A DNA stretch of 64,000 nt from NCBI GenBank assembly GCA_003586005.1, contig NSKI01000002.1, positions 62,001 through 126,000 of the forward strand. Direction: 5' to 3'. Of the stretch, positions 9,212-17,784 are shown one piece after another; position 1 is the stretch's first letter; each line of letters starts with the position of its first letter. The translations under genes were made by a program, and so were the position numbers. A model generated the notes under the pieces. The model ran no database searches. It was not told the origin of the DNA and was given only the letters and a program-made list of their open reading frames with translations. The stretch is from Haloplasmatales bacterium 4B. GTDB taxonomy: Bacteria > Bacillota_I > Bacilli_A > Haloplasmatales > Haloplasmataceae.

Positions 9212-9916
9212 ATGGGAAGAAAACCTAAATTTAGCAACGAAATAAAAATTGAAGCATGCGAAAATTATAAAATGGGGAAAGGAAGTTATCAAGCCATCGC
9301 AAAAACTATAGGATGCAATGAAAGTGTTTTACGACGTTGGTACTCAACATATATAAATATTGGACCAAGCGCTTTTAACCATACAAAAAGAAATCGCTCA
9401 TATAGTATGGAATTTAAAGTATCGATTGTTAAATCATACTTGTCTGGAGAATATTCAACTCTTGAGTTATGTGGAAAATACAATCTTTCACATTCTATGG
9501 TTAACAGATGGATTAACAAGTATAATAGTGGTATAGAATTACAGAACTATGATCCAAAAGGAGAAGTCTATACCATGAAATCAAGAAAAACAACATTTAA
9601 AGAGCGAATAGAAATCGTTAAATGGGTAATAGAAAATGATATGAGTTACAAAGAAGCTGCTAATAATTTTGCCATAACATATGCTCTCGTGTATAAATGG
9701 ACCAAAGCATACTTGGCATATGGGTCAGAGGCACTTAAGTACAAAATAAGAGGGCCAAAGACTAAGAGCAAAATTAATGAACACCAATTAAGTGAAGTAG
9801 AAAAACTCAAATTAGAACTTGAACGAGAAAGAACTTTAAGAAAAAGAAAAGAGTTTGAACTAGAAGTTCTTAAAAAAAAAGAGGAATTCGAAAAGAAAAA
9901 TCGCTATCAAAAGTAA
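9212..9916 (+). CDS. IS3-family transposase OrfA (DNA-binding part)
   Basis: 234 residues, longer than the usual single-HTH OrfA. Three successive helix-turn-helix repeats are visible (KGSYQAIAKTIGCNESVLRR, STLELCGKYNLSHSMVNR, MSYKEAANNFAITYALVYK). A leucine-rich coiled coil follows (KLKLELERERTLRKRKEFEL). The ATG at 9212 has GGAGGT at 9199. Near its end the nine-A run followed by G at 9872-9881 fits an A_AAA_AAG slippery site giving a -1 shift into orfB. The frame is open and shows no decay. Confidence 0.9.
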   Translation: MGRKPKFSNEIKIEACENYKMGKGSYQAIAKTIGCNESVLRRWYSTYINIGPSAFNHTKRNRSYSMEFKVSIVKSYLSGEYSTLELCGKYNLSHSMVNRWINKYNSGIELQNYDPKGEVYTMKSRKTTFKERIEIVKWVIENDMSYKEAANNFAITYALVYKWTKAYLAYGSEALKYKIRGPKTKSKINEHQLSEVEKLKLELERERTLRKRKEFELEVLKKKEEFEKKNRYQK

Positions 9917-10794
9917 GACAAGAAGCTAGCTATCAAACTATTGATTATTATAAAGAACAAGGTCAACCAGTATCCTTGATATGTGAAGTGCTAGGTATCC
10001 CAAGGAGTTCTTATTATAAATTCAAAAATAGACCTAAGCCTAATAAAGAAAAACAAGATGAGCTATTATGTAATTTAATCAATGAATACAACGCTACATT
10101 TGATGGGATATTAGGGTATAGAAGAATGACTCTATTTATTAACAGATTAAACCAACAAACATATTCAGAAGGATACATTCATCGATTGATGAGGTACTTA
10201 GGGATTAAATCAAGGATTAGAAGAAAAAAAGTGAACAGAAGAAGAACTAAACCTGATTATGTTGCAGAGAATCTGCTAGCAAGAGATTTTATAGCCAAAA
10301 AAATCAACGAAAAGTGGTTAACAGATGTCACTGAATTTTCCATCCCAGGAGATTCTAGAAAACTTTATTTAAGTCCAATTATGGACCTTTATGATAATAA
10401 CATTATTGAATATGAATTATCGTATAGAAATAATAATCGATTAGTATTCAAAATGTTCGATAAGGCTGTCAAAAAATATCCTGATGCAAAACCTATTTTT
10501 CATAGTGATCGCGGGTTTCAGTACACATCAAAAGTCTTTAAAACAAAGGTAGAAGCTGCTAATATGAAAAAAAGTATGTCACGTGTTGGAAAATGTATTG
10601 ATAACGGACCAATGGAAGGATTTTTCGGAACATTAAAATCAGAGATGTTTCACGGAAAGTCTTTCTCTTCGTTAGAAGATCTGAAAGAAAAAGTAATTAT
10701 CTACATTAAGTTTTATAATAACCGAAGATTTCAAAAAAAATTAGGATGCTTGTCACCATTAGAGTATCGTAACCAAGCATCCTTAACTGCATAA
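9874..10794 (+). CDS. IS3-family transposase OrfB (catalytic part, expressed as OrfAB by -1 frameshift)
   Basis: The frame opens at 9874, just after the A run, and reads through to 10794. It has no good independent start before TTG at 9976, so expression is expected as an OrfAB fusion. The rve integrase core is complete: WLTDVTEF (first Asp), PIMDLYDN, FHSDRGFQYTS (second Asp) and DNGPMEGFFGTLKSE (Glu). The C-terminus FYNNRRFQKKLGCLSPLEYR is typical. The enzyme looks active. Confidence 0.9.
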   Translation, partial: KKRGIRKEKSLSKVRQEASYQTIDYYKEQGQPVSLICEVLGIPRSSYYKFKNRPKPNKEKQDELLCNLINEYNATFDGILGYRRMTLFINRLNQQTYSEGYIHRLMRYLGIKSRIRRKKVNRRRTKPDYVAENLLARDFIAKKINEKWLTDVTEFSIPGDSRKLYLSPIMDLYDNNIIEYELSYRNNNRLVFKMFDKAVKKYPDAKPIFHSDRGFQYTSKVFKTKVEAANMKKSMSRVGKCIDNGPMEGFFGTLKSEMFHGKSFSSLEDLKEKVIIYIKFYNNRRFQKKLGCLSPLEYRNQASLTA

Positions 10795-10837
10795 ATATTT
10801 AATTAATTAACTGTCTACTTGACATATATCAGTTCAA

Positions 10838-11030
10838 GGATCAATGTCTTTTGTTTTTTGTGATGCAGCTACAGGGGAACTAATTGATATTGTTGAAGAT
10901 CGACGCTTATCATCATTACACAAGTACTTTTCACGCTTTACTAGAGAAACCAGGCTTAAAGTAAAACGGATTGTCATTGATATGTATAAGCCTTATATTA
11001 AACTAATTAAGGCGTTATTCCCTCATGTTC
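10838..11030 (+). pseudogene. ISL3-family transposase fragment
   Basis: About 60 codons match the ISL3 DDE transposase core: MSFVFCDAATGELIDIVEDR, then LHKYFSRFTRETRLKVKRI and VIDMYKPYIKLIKALFP. The fragment begins exactly at the right end of the IS3 element and runs out after FPH, where it meets the minus-strand GNAT remnant. Both ends of the original ISL3 gene are missing. Confidence 0.8.
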
Positions 11031-11389
11031 AAGACTGCACCAGCATCTTTGAGTTTTTTGGCAGTAATGTACATTAAAATACTTCCGTAACCTTTTTTTT
11101 GGTAAATTTTATCCACATACAATGCATAAATATAACCTTCATTTTTGTTTTGAATATATCCACCACAAAACCCTATTATTTTATTATCAATTTCAATAAT
11201 ATATATAATATCATTTTATTGAATTTTTGTATACCATTGTTCTAATTTATTATAATGATTAATATTTTAAAAAAATTCTTTTGGATATATATTCAGATAA
11301 GTATCCATCCAAGATTTCATTTGAACTCCTGTAATGTCTTCAACATCTGTTTTTTTAGCATTTCTTATTATCACTTTGTTCAACCCCAT
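11029..11389 (-). pseudogene. GNAT acetyltransferase, broken by two in-frame stops and a truncated 3' end
   Basis: Reading leftward from ATG at 11389 the frame gives MGLNKVIIRNAKKTDVED and continues with two in-frame TAA codons, after YPKEFF and after WYTKIQ. It then gives IGFCGGYIQ and the acetyl-CoA loop YQKKGYGSILMYI. The end is cut at the ISL3 scrap near 11030. The start overlaps the end of the ABC fragment, showing the two once formed an operon. Loss of function is certain unless nonsense suppression occurs. Confidence 0.75.
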
Positions 11390-11677
11390 TTAAGACTAAC
11401 TTTTCATCCAATATTTCGTACATTTTTGAATCATGAGTAACTATAATAATAATACGATTTAGCTTAATTTCAGTTAAAATTTCTTTTAGTCTTAAAACGC
11501 TTTCACCATCAAGTGCAGTCGTAGGCTCATCTAATATAATTACATCAGTATCCCTATATAGAGTCCTAATTAAACTAATTTTTTGTTTTTCTCCTCCAGA
11601 TAAATTATTTTCATTAATTAGCTTATTTCCTATTACTTCTAGGCTTCTTTTTAGCCAGTACTCCTCGATAAATACAC
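11355..11677 (-). pseudogene. ABC transporter ATP-binding domain, C-terminal fragment
   Basis: About 100 codons on the minus strand keep the ABC signature NNLSGGEKQKISLIRTL, Walker B VIILDEPTTALDG and the H-loop IIIIVTHD, and end at TAA 11355. The Walker A half and any membrane domain are missing. An in-frame stop lies just upstream near 11685. The original was probably an exporter; the remnant alone cannot function. Confidence 0.75.
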
Positions 11678-11750
11678 TCTATCACAATTGTAAATTTTGT
11701 CCATGAGCTTAAAGCACGATATAGCCTAATTAGGTTCTCAAGAGTGTATT
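11671..11750. repeat. 80-bp unit bounded by a 10-bp inverted repeat
   Basis: AATACACTCT (11671-11680) and AGAGTGTATT (11741-11750) are perfect inverted repeats flanking 60 bases. The unit sits exactly at the truncated start of the ABC fragment. It may be a small non-autonomous element or the end of a lost transposon. No coding potential is visible. Confidence 0.4.
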
Positions 11751-11832
11751 GCGTTTTAGTTTGTTTTAATCAATCGTAACTGCTTTTCATGTGTTATATA
11801 AGAAGTCACAGATATTATTTCAGTCGAAAGAA

Positions 11833-12057
11833 TTATTTTTTGTATTTTTCAAAAAATAAACCGACTATACCTGAAATCAATATGATTATTCCAAAATAAA
11901 GTATACTTTTCCCAAATAAATCTAGAATTATTGGTTCATTAACATTTCTGTTGTTACTATAGACTACTGCCCATTCTGTTGAGCTAAAGATAAAATATCC
12001 TCCTATAGTTATCAACAAAAAGTAGATTATAATATATATTTTACTATTTGTTTTCAT
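11833..12057 (-). CDS. Small membrane protein with two transmembrane helices
   Basis: 74 residues with hydrophobic segments at about residues 7-25 and 50-67, ending in a basic tail FFEKYKK. The ATG has AAAGGAGATG upstream, a strong ribosome site, and lies 20 bases after the stop of the secreted protein on the same strand. No family is recognised. Because it is tied to an exported beta-rich protein, roles such as self-protection or export help are conceivable but unproven. Confidence 0.65.
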   Translation of the reverse strand: MKTNSKIYIIIYFLLITIGGYFIFSSTEWAVVYSNNRNVNEPIILDLFGKSILYFGIIILISGIVGLFFEKYKK

Positions 12058-12076
12058 AGTTCATCTCCTTTGCACT

Positions 12077-13304
12077 TTATATTATAACATCTAATAAAAT
12101 AATTTCCTCGACGTATTGGTTTTCATACTTGTCTGATAATGGCCAAATTCTATCGTATTTTGTCCTAAAATGTATATTTACATGATACTCCCCATTATAT
12201 CTCATTGCATATGGAGTCGCTGGAACAGTTTCAAAAAGCATCCCTGGATACACTGTTACTGCTTTATCAGGCGAATGAGAGAAACCAGTAAATTCCCATG
12301 CTGCTCCTTCGGTTTGACTAAGCCACAAAGCATTCATATTTGGTACAGAAACTGTTCTAGTTTCTTGATAGAAGTATCCTAAACCTAAACTAGAAGAAAA
12401 CTCAGAACCAGCACTTATTCCAAATCCTGTCTCGCTTGCACTTACACTTGTCGAGTCAGTTCTACCTAATGTTAGATTTATATTATATCCAGATGTAATC
12501 GTTCTGTATGTTGGTTCATTTATAGGGAAGTAATCTAGTTTCTTTGGTTGAGCAGAATACCAAGTACCATATCCATACACAACGTATTTGAATAACTCAC
12601 CTGTAATTTTACCATAATTACTTTGATAGTTGTCATTGTATCCAGATTCAACAGCAGCATCGCCAGAAGTGAACTGAACTTTACTTTCAACCCTGAATAT
12701 ATAATTAGTGCCCACATTACATCTATATACTAAATGTTCATGGACTATATAAGAATAATCACCATGTATATCAGTTCCACCTAATGATAATTTAGGAAAA
12801 CCAAAATCACAAGTTGTTGTTGTAGTTGCTAGCAATACTGGTGCAATTGTTTCTTCAACACTACTTAAAACATTTAATGTTTTTTTGCTTTTTCTTCCTT
12901 ATACTTTTCATAATTAATCTCAAGATGTTTCTTTAATTCAATTTTCTTTGAATTTTGTGATAAGTTATCACCAGAGATTCTCATTCTTACTAATGTACCT
13001 GTAGCATTATAATAGTACAAATATCCAAATGTATTATCATACTCTTGATCGTATAGCAAATCTTTTACATCTCTTTCAAGACTATAAATAAAAACTATGC
13101 GTTCTGGTGATATCAATTCTTTTGACATTTTAACTAAATTAGAATCATTTATATTTGCAAAAGTTACAACATCCTCATCTATAGAATAATAATTCTCTAC
13201 TTCTGTAATTTTAATTTTACTTAAACTCGATGCATCCACACTAATAATCCCTGCAAATGCTAAATTTGCAATGATTAGCAGCGAAAATATAGCAATTTTT
13301 TCAT
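12077..13304 (-). pseudogene. Predicted secreted beta-rich protein, interrupted by two single-base A-tract frameshifts
   Basis: Start ATG at 13304 follows GGAG, but the frame stops after nine codons. Adding one A to the A6 run just after the ATG gives a clean signal peptide (MKKIAIFSLLIIANLAFA) leading into the open stretch 13239-12874. That stretch ends at a TAA after an A7 run; one extra A there continues into the open stretch to 12077. The restored product would be about 408 residues. Its second half alternates Ser/Thr with hydrophobics (TSVSASETGFGISAGSEF) and has GLGYFYQETRTVSVP, suggesting beta-hairpins. No family is recognised. Confidence 0.6.
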
Positions 13305-13331
13305 TTTTTTCTCCTCTTAATGTATTTTATT

Positions 13332-13562
13332 TTATAAATCTTTTAGTAACTCAAAACTCCTCAAATGTGCTTCTTTCCCAAGTGTATATTCACTTTCCTT
13401 AATCCGCTCAATCTCACTTTCATACCATTGATAAAGACGTTTAATAAGAATCAAGAAAATCTCCTTATCTTCTTGATATGAAGTATTTCTCAATTGTTTT
13501 GCATAACTAATAATGTAATTATCGTTACTATATTGAATAATCGTTTCAGACACCCCTGCCAT
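13332..13562 (-). CDS. Small hypothetical protein
   Basis: 76 residues, mostly helical and charged (KRLYQWYESEIERIKESEY). The ATG at 13562 has only a weak ribosome site. A better site, CAGGAGATG, lies about 40 bases upstream before ATGs in other frames, so the original start may have been upstream and lost by a small indel. It lies 28 bases upstream of the frameshifted secreted protein and may be co-transcribed. No function is recognised. Confidence 0.45.
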   Translation of the reverse strand: MAGVSETIIQYSNDNYIISYAKQLRNTSYQEDKEIFLILIKRLYQWYESEIERIKESEYTLGKEAHLRSFELLKDL

Positions 13563-13653
13563 TTCAATCCTATCATTTGTTCGGTACTCATTGTTTCATC
13601 TCCTGAAAATGTGGATATAAATCTACCATTTTTATTATACATATAGAAACAAT

Positions 13654-14520
13654 TCATTTCAAGACTTTCGACATAAACTTACATATTTTATATATAAATT
13701 CTTTTGAGTATCGATATGTTAGTAGAGTCAATTCAATAGTAGCATTTATCATTTTTTTGCTAATATGTAATTTTAAATTTGGATGATAGTTGTCAATTCC
13801 TAATCGTATATAATCAAGTGAATCAGCATCCTTTAATATACTTGAAATTAACATACACAAATGCTTATTATTTTCTGGACATCTATATCGGTTAAGTAAT
13901 TTTTCAGTATCTAAATCCTGAGCAGAATGCAAAGCAATAGCTGTCATTGCAATTTGCTTATCTAAAATTGAATATTCCTTAAATATGTTACTAAAAATAA
14001 CTGCTCCAATTATACCGTGTAAACATTGATTAGCACCGAATTTACGGCTAATATCGTGATATAATGTAATATCTGTCAATAATGATAATTGTTTTGGTGA
14101 AAGAGAGTTATTTACCCCAATAAATAAAGAAAATATTCTTGTGCGAATACTGTGTGATTTTCTTTGTATTGGGTTGTTTTCTACCATATCATTTCGAAAA
14201 CTTTCTATTTTATTCTTTAAAATCTCCATACAACCTGAATCTTTAATTAAAATTAAAATATCCTCTATCGATAATTGATTTTTGTTATTAGTATATTTGG
14301 AGATGAAAGTATTTGCATTAGTGACAGCATCTGATAATAATCGAACATGTTCCATAAGATGTTCAACACTAGATTGAACATAATAGGTTTTATATTTACC
14401 AATATGTTCATCGCTCCATATCTGCACTTCAATATAAATTTCAATATCATAATGACAAGCGGGATTCCAATCCTGCGGGTAGCCATAACGATTTATAATC
14501 GGATATAATTCATCATACAT
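13654..14520 (-). CDS. HD-domain protein (predicted phosphohydrolase)
   Basis: 288 residues. The second half carries an HD-like metal site: LYHDISRKFGANQCLHG near residue 155, AIALHSAQD near 195 and ILKDADSLDYIR near 228. This is the H...HD...H...D pattern of small HD hydrolases. The N-terminal 130 residues are unrecognised and begin MYDELYPIINRYGYPQDWN. The start has only a weak ribosome site. The locus lies in an accessory region between two related insertion sequences, so horizontal origin is likely. Substrate unknown. Confidence 0.65.
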   Translation of the reverse strand: MYDELYPIINRYGYPQDWNPACHYDIEIYIEVQIWSDEHIGKYKTYYVQSSVEHLMEHVRLLSDAVTNANTFISKYTNNKNQLSIEDILILIKDSGCMEILKNKIESFRNDMVENNPIQRKSHSIRTRIFSLFIGVNNSLSPKQLSLLTDITLYHDISRKFGANQCLHGIIGAVIFSNIFKEYSILDKQIAMTAIALHSAQDLDTEKLLNRYRCPENNKHLCMLISSILKDADSLDYIRLGIDNYHPNLKLHISKKMINATIELTLLTYRYSKEFIYKICKFMSKVLK

Positions 14521-15077
14521 ATATAATTGATTTCTATATTCCTGGTTTTTTTATACGAGTTATTAAAAATTGGAATTGAATCACCATAATCATTTTTAAT
14601 TAATTATATTAATAAAAAATAAATTATTCAATACTTTCTTCACAAAAAGAGATTTATATATTAAGGCAACCACATACTTATATTGAAAAATAATCGATTA
14701 GAATCATCATTACAGACTTATTATCTCCTATATATTTTAAGGGGGTCGTTTTCAATAAAAAACCTATACTTTTACGCAAAAATGTATTTTTAACCCTACT
14801 TGTGCAACCCCCATAATAAAAAATCCCCCAAACCTTACTGTTTGAGGGAACATATTTATATCTTCATATTGTCGTCTTATATTTAAATCTCCTTATATAT
14901 AACACTATTTCCTTACTAGCAAAACCACACTCTCGACGTGTGTTTAGACTGTAGTATTGCTAGTTTTACGCGAAAATAAGTGTTTTGAGTAAAGTTAGAC
15001 CCCCGGAGGTCGCTTTAATAAGAAAATAAACTCAAAATAGAAATAATGTACTTTTTAACTCAATTAAATTGTCCTGA
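14521..15077. other. Non-coding, hairpin-rich interval
   Basis: No convincing gene is seen. The interval has two runs of GGGGGTC/ACCCCC character (near 14740 and 15000), each near a TTTTACGC motif (14769 and 14960). A nested inverted repeat, ACTAGCAA...TTGCTAGT with inner CACAC...GTGTG, lies at about 14917-14965. A terminator-like hairpin lies at 14820-14850. It may be IS debris or hold an untranslated RNA. Confidence 0.5.
14820..14850 (-). terminator. Terminator-like hairpin read leftward
   Basis: On the minus strand CCCTCAAAC and GTTTGGGGG pair around a short loop and run into ATTTTTTATT. No minus-strand gene is visible immediately upstream, so it may be a relic or serve an unannotated RNA. 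Confidence 0.5.
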
Positions 15078-15235
15078 AAAGTTAATCAAGAGATCGAAGA
15101 ATATATTAATTTTTACAAATATAAAAGATTACAAGAAAAATTAAAAGACTTGACCCCGAAAGAATATGAAATCAAGCCTTAGAAAGCTAATAAATTTTAT
15201 TTTTTTACACTGTCCACTTGACAGGGAGCAGTTCA
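15078..15235 (+). mobile_element. Remnant of a second IS3-family element: OrfB C-terminus plus right inverted repeat
   Basis: Codons 15078-15182 read KVNQEIEEYINFYKYKRLQE then KLKDLTPKEYEIKP, the C-terminal end of an IS150-type OrfB. The right end at 15211-15235 matches that of the intact IS at 10812-10836 in 20 of 25 positions (TGTCCACTTGACA...CAGTTCA). The remnant has the same orientation as the intact copy and marks the right edge of the accessory block. Confidence 0.8.
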
Positions 15236-15250
15236 GTTTACAGTCTTTTT

Positions 15251-17776
15251 TTAATATCTATTTACTATACTTAATTCTTCTAGTTTTCCATCTTCAATTA
15301 ATGAAACAAACGTATCTACTAAAATTGGATCGAACTGTTTTCCTTTGTTCTCCTTTAGTTCAGATAAAGCTTTTTCAATCTTTAGTGCTTTTCGATAAGG
15401 TCTATCTGTCATCATTGCATCAAAAGCATCAACAATACATAAACACCTACCTTCAATCGGTATATGTTCTCCTCTTATACCACGAGGATAACCTAATCCG
15501 TCATATCTTTCGTGATGACACATTATAGTCGGAATGACTTCTATTAGGTTTGGAACATGCTTTATAATTGTGATGGCAATATCAACATGATTTTTCATAA
15601 CTTGGTATTCATCATCAGTTAGTTTATCTCTTTTAGTTAAGATTGTTTCGGGTATCCCTATTTTTCCTACATCATGGAGTAAACCCGCATTTTTGACAAT
15701 CGAAATTTGTTTTTCACTAAAGCCAGAATTTTCTGCTAATAGAACAGCCAGCTTTGAGACATTTTCTGAATGACCATATGTATAACGGTCCTTAGCATCA
15801 ATAGTTGCTGCTAAGGCATAAATTGAAGATAAATAAGCGGATTTAATGCTATTTTGTAATTCATGTAAATTCAGTTGTTCATCGTTGTTATTTACATCAT
15901 CATCTATATCAGAAAATAATATTACTTTATTACGTCCAGATTGTTTAGCGGCATACATAGCTTGATCAGCGTGCTCTAAAAGAGATTCTACTGTTTTTCC
16001 ATCTTGAGGATAATTAGCTACTCCAGCACTAATTGTAATGAATTCACTAAATGTTCCTACGCGATTAAAACTATTTTCGACTGCTTTACGTACTTTTTCA
16101 ATAGCTTTATATGAATTCTGACCATGGATTATTGGTAAAATTATAGCGAATTCTTCGCCACCATATCTAACTACAATATCATTTTCACGGGTATTTTCTT
16201 TTAATACCTTAGATATTTTAACTAAAGCTTTATCTCCTGCTGAATGTCCATATAAATCATTATAAAATTTAAATAGATCAATATCTATCATTGCTACAGA
16301 AAATACGCCATAACGATTGTTATTAATAAGTTCATTTAATAATTCATGAAAATAACGATGATTGTATAATTTAGTTAATCCATCTGTAATCGCTTGTTGT
16401 TTAGCTATTTCATACATTTTCGCATTTTCAACAACGACTGCCGTATTATTAACTAATGTTTGAATTAAATCGATTTCATCACTTGAGTAAGCCTCATCCG
16501 AATGTTTTTCTGATAAAATGAGCAAACCCGAAATTTTCTCTCTGTGTCTAACCGGGATTATCAATTCAGCTTTTAAATCATGTATCAATTGTTTTTCTTC
16601 AGCCCATAAACCAGTAAAAGTAGGTGAGTTTTCGATTATACCTAAAGTTAAAAGCGTTTCACCTTTTTTAAACCACTTTATGATTGGATTATCGTGTTTT
16701 AATTGAATCTTTTTTACCGGGTTATTTAATTTAAGGTTATTATAAAAATAAAAATAATCATTTTCTTGCTCTATTAATATATATACAGCTTTAGGTTGAA
16801 TGCTTGTATTTATTGTTTTGATTAAAGCTTCCGTTAAATCTTTTAAATCTAGTATGTGGTTGATTACTTGACTAAAATCCTTTAAAGTCTTTTTATGATT
16901 TAAGGTTTCACGGTAAAATAGCTTATCAATAAAACCCTGAATATATTTGATGAATGGTTGAAATAAAAGCACAATTATTAATGCTACAATTAAGGTAGGT
17001 GTTATACCTTCATAACCAATTTTTCTTATAACTAGTTGTTGAAAGCCAATAATGGCAAAGATATAAACACTAGATAATATTAAAGTATATAGTGAATAAG
17101 ACAAACCTCTCTTAACAATATATCTAATTTCTAAAAATTTATAGCGATAAATAGAATATACGATAAAGATTGCATTAAAAGTGTTTATAATGATATCAAA
17201 TGGATACTGACCTATGGTAGGAATAATATTTAGTAATCCACCTAAAAACATTAATGTTATACCAAAAATAATCCACTTAACTCTATGATAAGGAATTTCA
17301 TTCGTATAAACCTTCTTTAAAATATTAGATAAGGCTAAAATAGAATAGTAAATACTGTAAATAGCTAATACTGGTGCTAATGCCCCAATTTCATAGTAGA
17401 ATCGGTCATTTACCATATAGGCATCAGTTGTTATTAAGCCAAGAAAATTTCCAGCTAATAAACCTAATGTAAATAAATATCCCAAATTTCTAACGTGTTT
17501 GCGATTAGTTAATCCTGTTAGAACTAATGTAAAATGATAAAACAAAGCTGGAACACTAATCATACCAACGCATAAAATTCTATTCCAAAACAAAGAATGG
17601 TTTAAATCAATCTTCATTAAAAATGAACCGAGACTCCAAATAATCATCGCAATAATGTAATATATATACGATCTAGCTAATTTGTTATTTCGTGAGCCTA
17701 GTAATATTAATAATAAAACAAAATAACATATTGCAGATATTAATGGTATGAATATCAGAAAAGAAAGGATTCCCAT
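15251..17776 (-). CDS. Membrane c-di-GMP signalling protein: 7TM sensor, GAF, GGDEF and HD-GYP domains
   Basis: 841 residues. Order: about seven N-terminal transmembrane helices (to about residue 270, 7TM histidine-kinase-type sensor), a GAF-like domain (about 300-440), a GGDEF domain with YGGEEF, and an HD-GYP domain with HDVGKIGIP and HHERYDGLGYPRG. An inhibitory I-site RxxD (REND) lies five residues before GGEEF. It could both make and degrade c-di-GMP. It is nine bases downstream of the GH3 gene on the same strand, so it is probably in one operon with it. Confidence 0.9.
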   Translation of the reverse strand: MGILSFLIFIPLISAICYFVLLLILLGSRNNKLARSYIYYIIAMIIWSLGSFLMKIDLNHSLFWNRILCVGMISVPALFYHFTLVLTGLTNRKHVRNLGYLFTLGLLAGNFLGLITTDAYMVNDRFYYEIGALAPVLAIYSIYYSILALSNILKKVYTNEIPYHRVKWIIFGITLMFLGGLLNIIPTIGQYPFDIIINTFNAIFIVYSIYRYKFLEIRYIVKRGLSYSLYTLILSSVYIFAIIGFQQLVIRKIGYEGITPTLIVALIIVLLFQPFIKYIQGFIDKLFYRETLNHKKTLKDFSQVINHILDLKDLTEALIKTINTSIQPKAVYILIEQENDYFYFYNNLKLNNPVKKIQLKHDNPIIKWFKKGETLLTLGIIENSPTFTGLWAEEKQLIHDLKAELIIPVRHREKISGLLILSEKHSDEAYSSDEIDLIQTLVNNTAVVVENAKMYEIAKQQAITDGLTKLYNHRYFHELLNELINNNRYGVFSVAMIDIDLFKFYNDLYGHSAGDKALVKISKVLKENTRENDIVVRYGGEEFAIILPIIHGQNSYKAIEKVRKAVENSFNRVGTFSEFITISAGVANYPQDGKTVESLLEHADQAMYAAKQSGRNKVILFSDIDDDVNNNDEQLNLHELQNSIKSAYLSSIYALAATIDAKDRYTYGHSENVSKLAVLLAENSGFSEKQISIVKNAGLLHDVGKIGIPETILTKRDKLTDDEYQVMKNHVDIAITIIKHVPNLIEVIPTIMCHHERYDGLGYPRGIRGEHIPIEGRCLCIVDAFDAMMTDRPYRKALKIEKALSELKENKGKQFDPILVDTFVSLIEDGKLEELSIVNRY

Positions 17777-17784
17777 AACTACAC

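Larger units (their letters stand above)
9142..10836 (+). mobile_element. IS3-family insertion sequence (IS150 group-like), intact
   Basis: The ends form imperfect 25-bp inverted repeats. The left end TGATATGATACTTTCAAAGT (continuing AGACA) runs 9142-9166. The right end at 10812-10836 reads, in reverse, TGAACTGATATATGTCAAGT followed by AGACA. Two overlapping frames, orfA and orfB, are joined by a -1 frameshift site. No clear target duplication is visible: CAT or ATT on the left against AGG on the right. The right end abuts a broken ISL3 transposase, so it probably inserted into or recombined with an older IS. Confidence 0.9.

Noticed and set aside
9137-10842. Target-site duplication for the IS3 element
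   Set aside because: Bases on the two sides do not match at any sensible choice of ends.
11255-11440. Plus-strand reading frame of 61 codons
   Set aside because: It lies opposite the recognisable GNAT pseudogene, has no ribosome site and no protein-like pattern.
14940-15000. Group II intron start (GTGTG followed by structured sequence)
   Set aside because: No domain V hairpin and no maturase were found.
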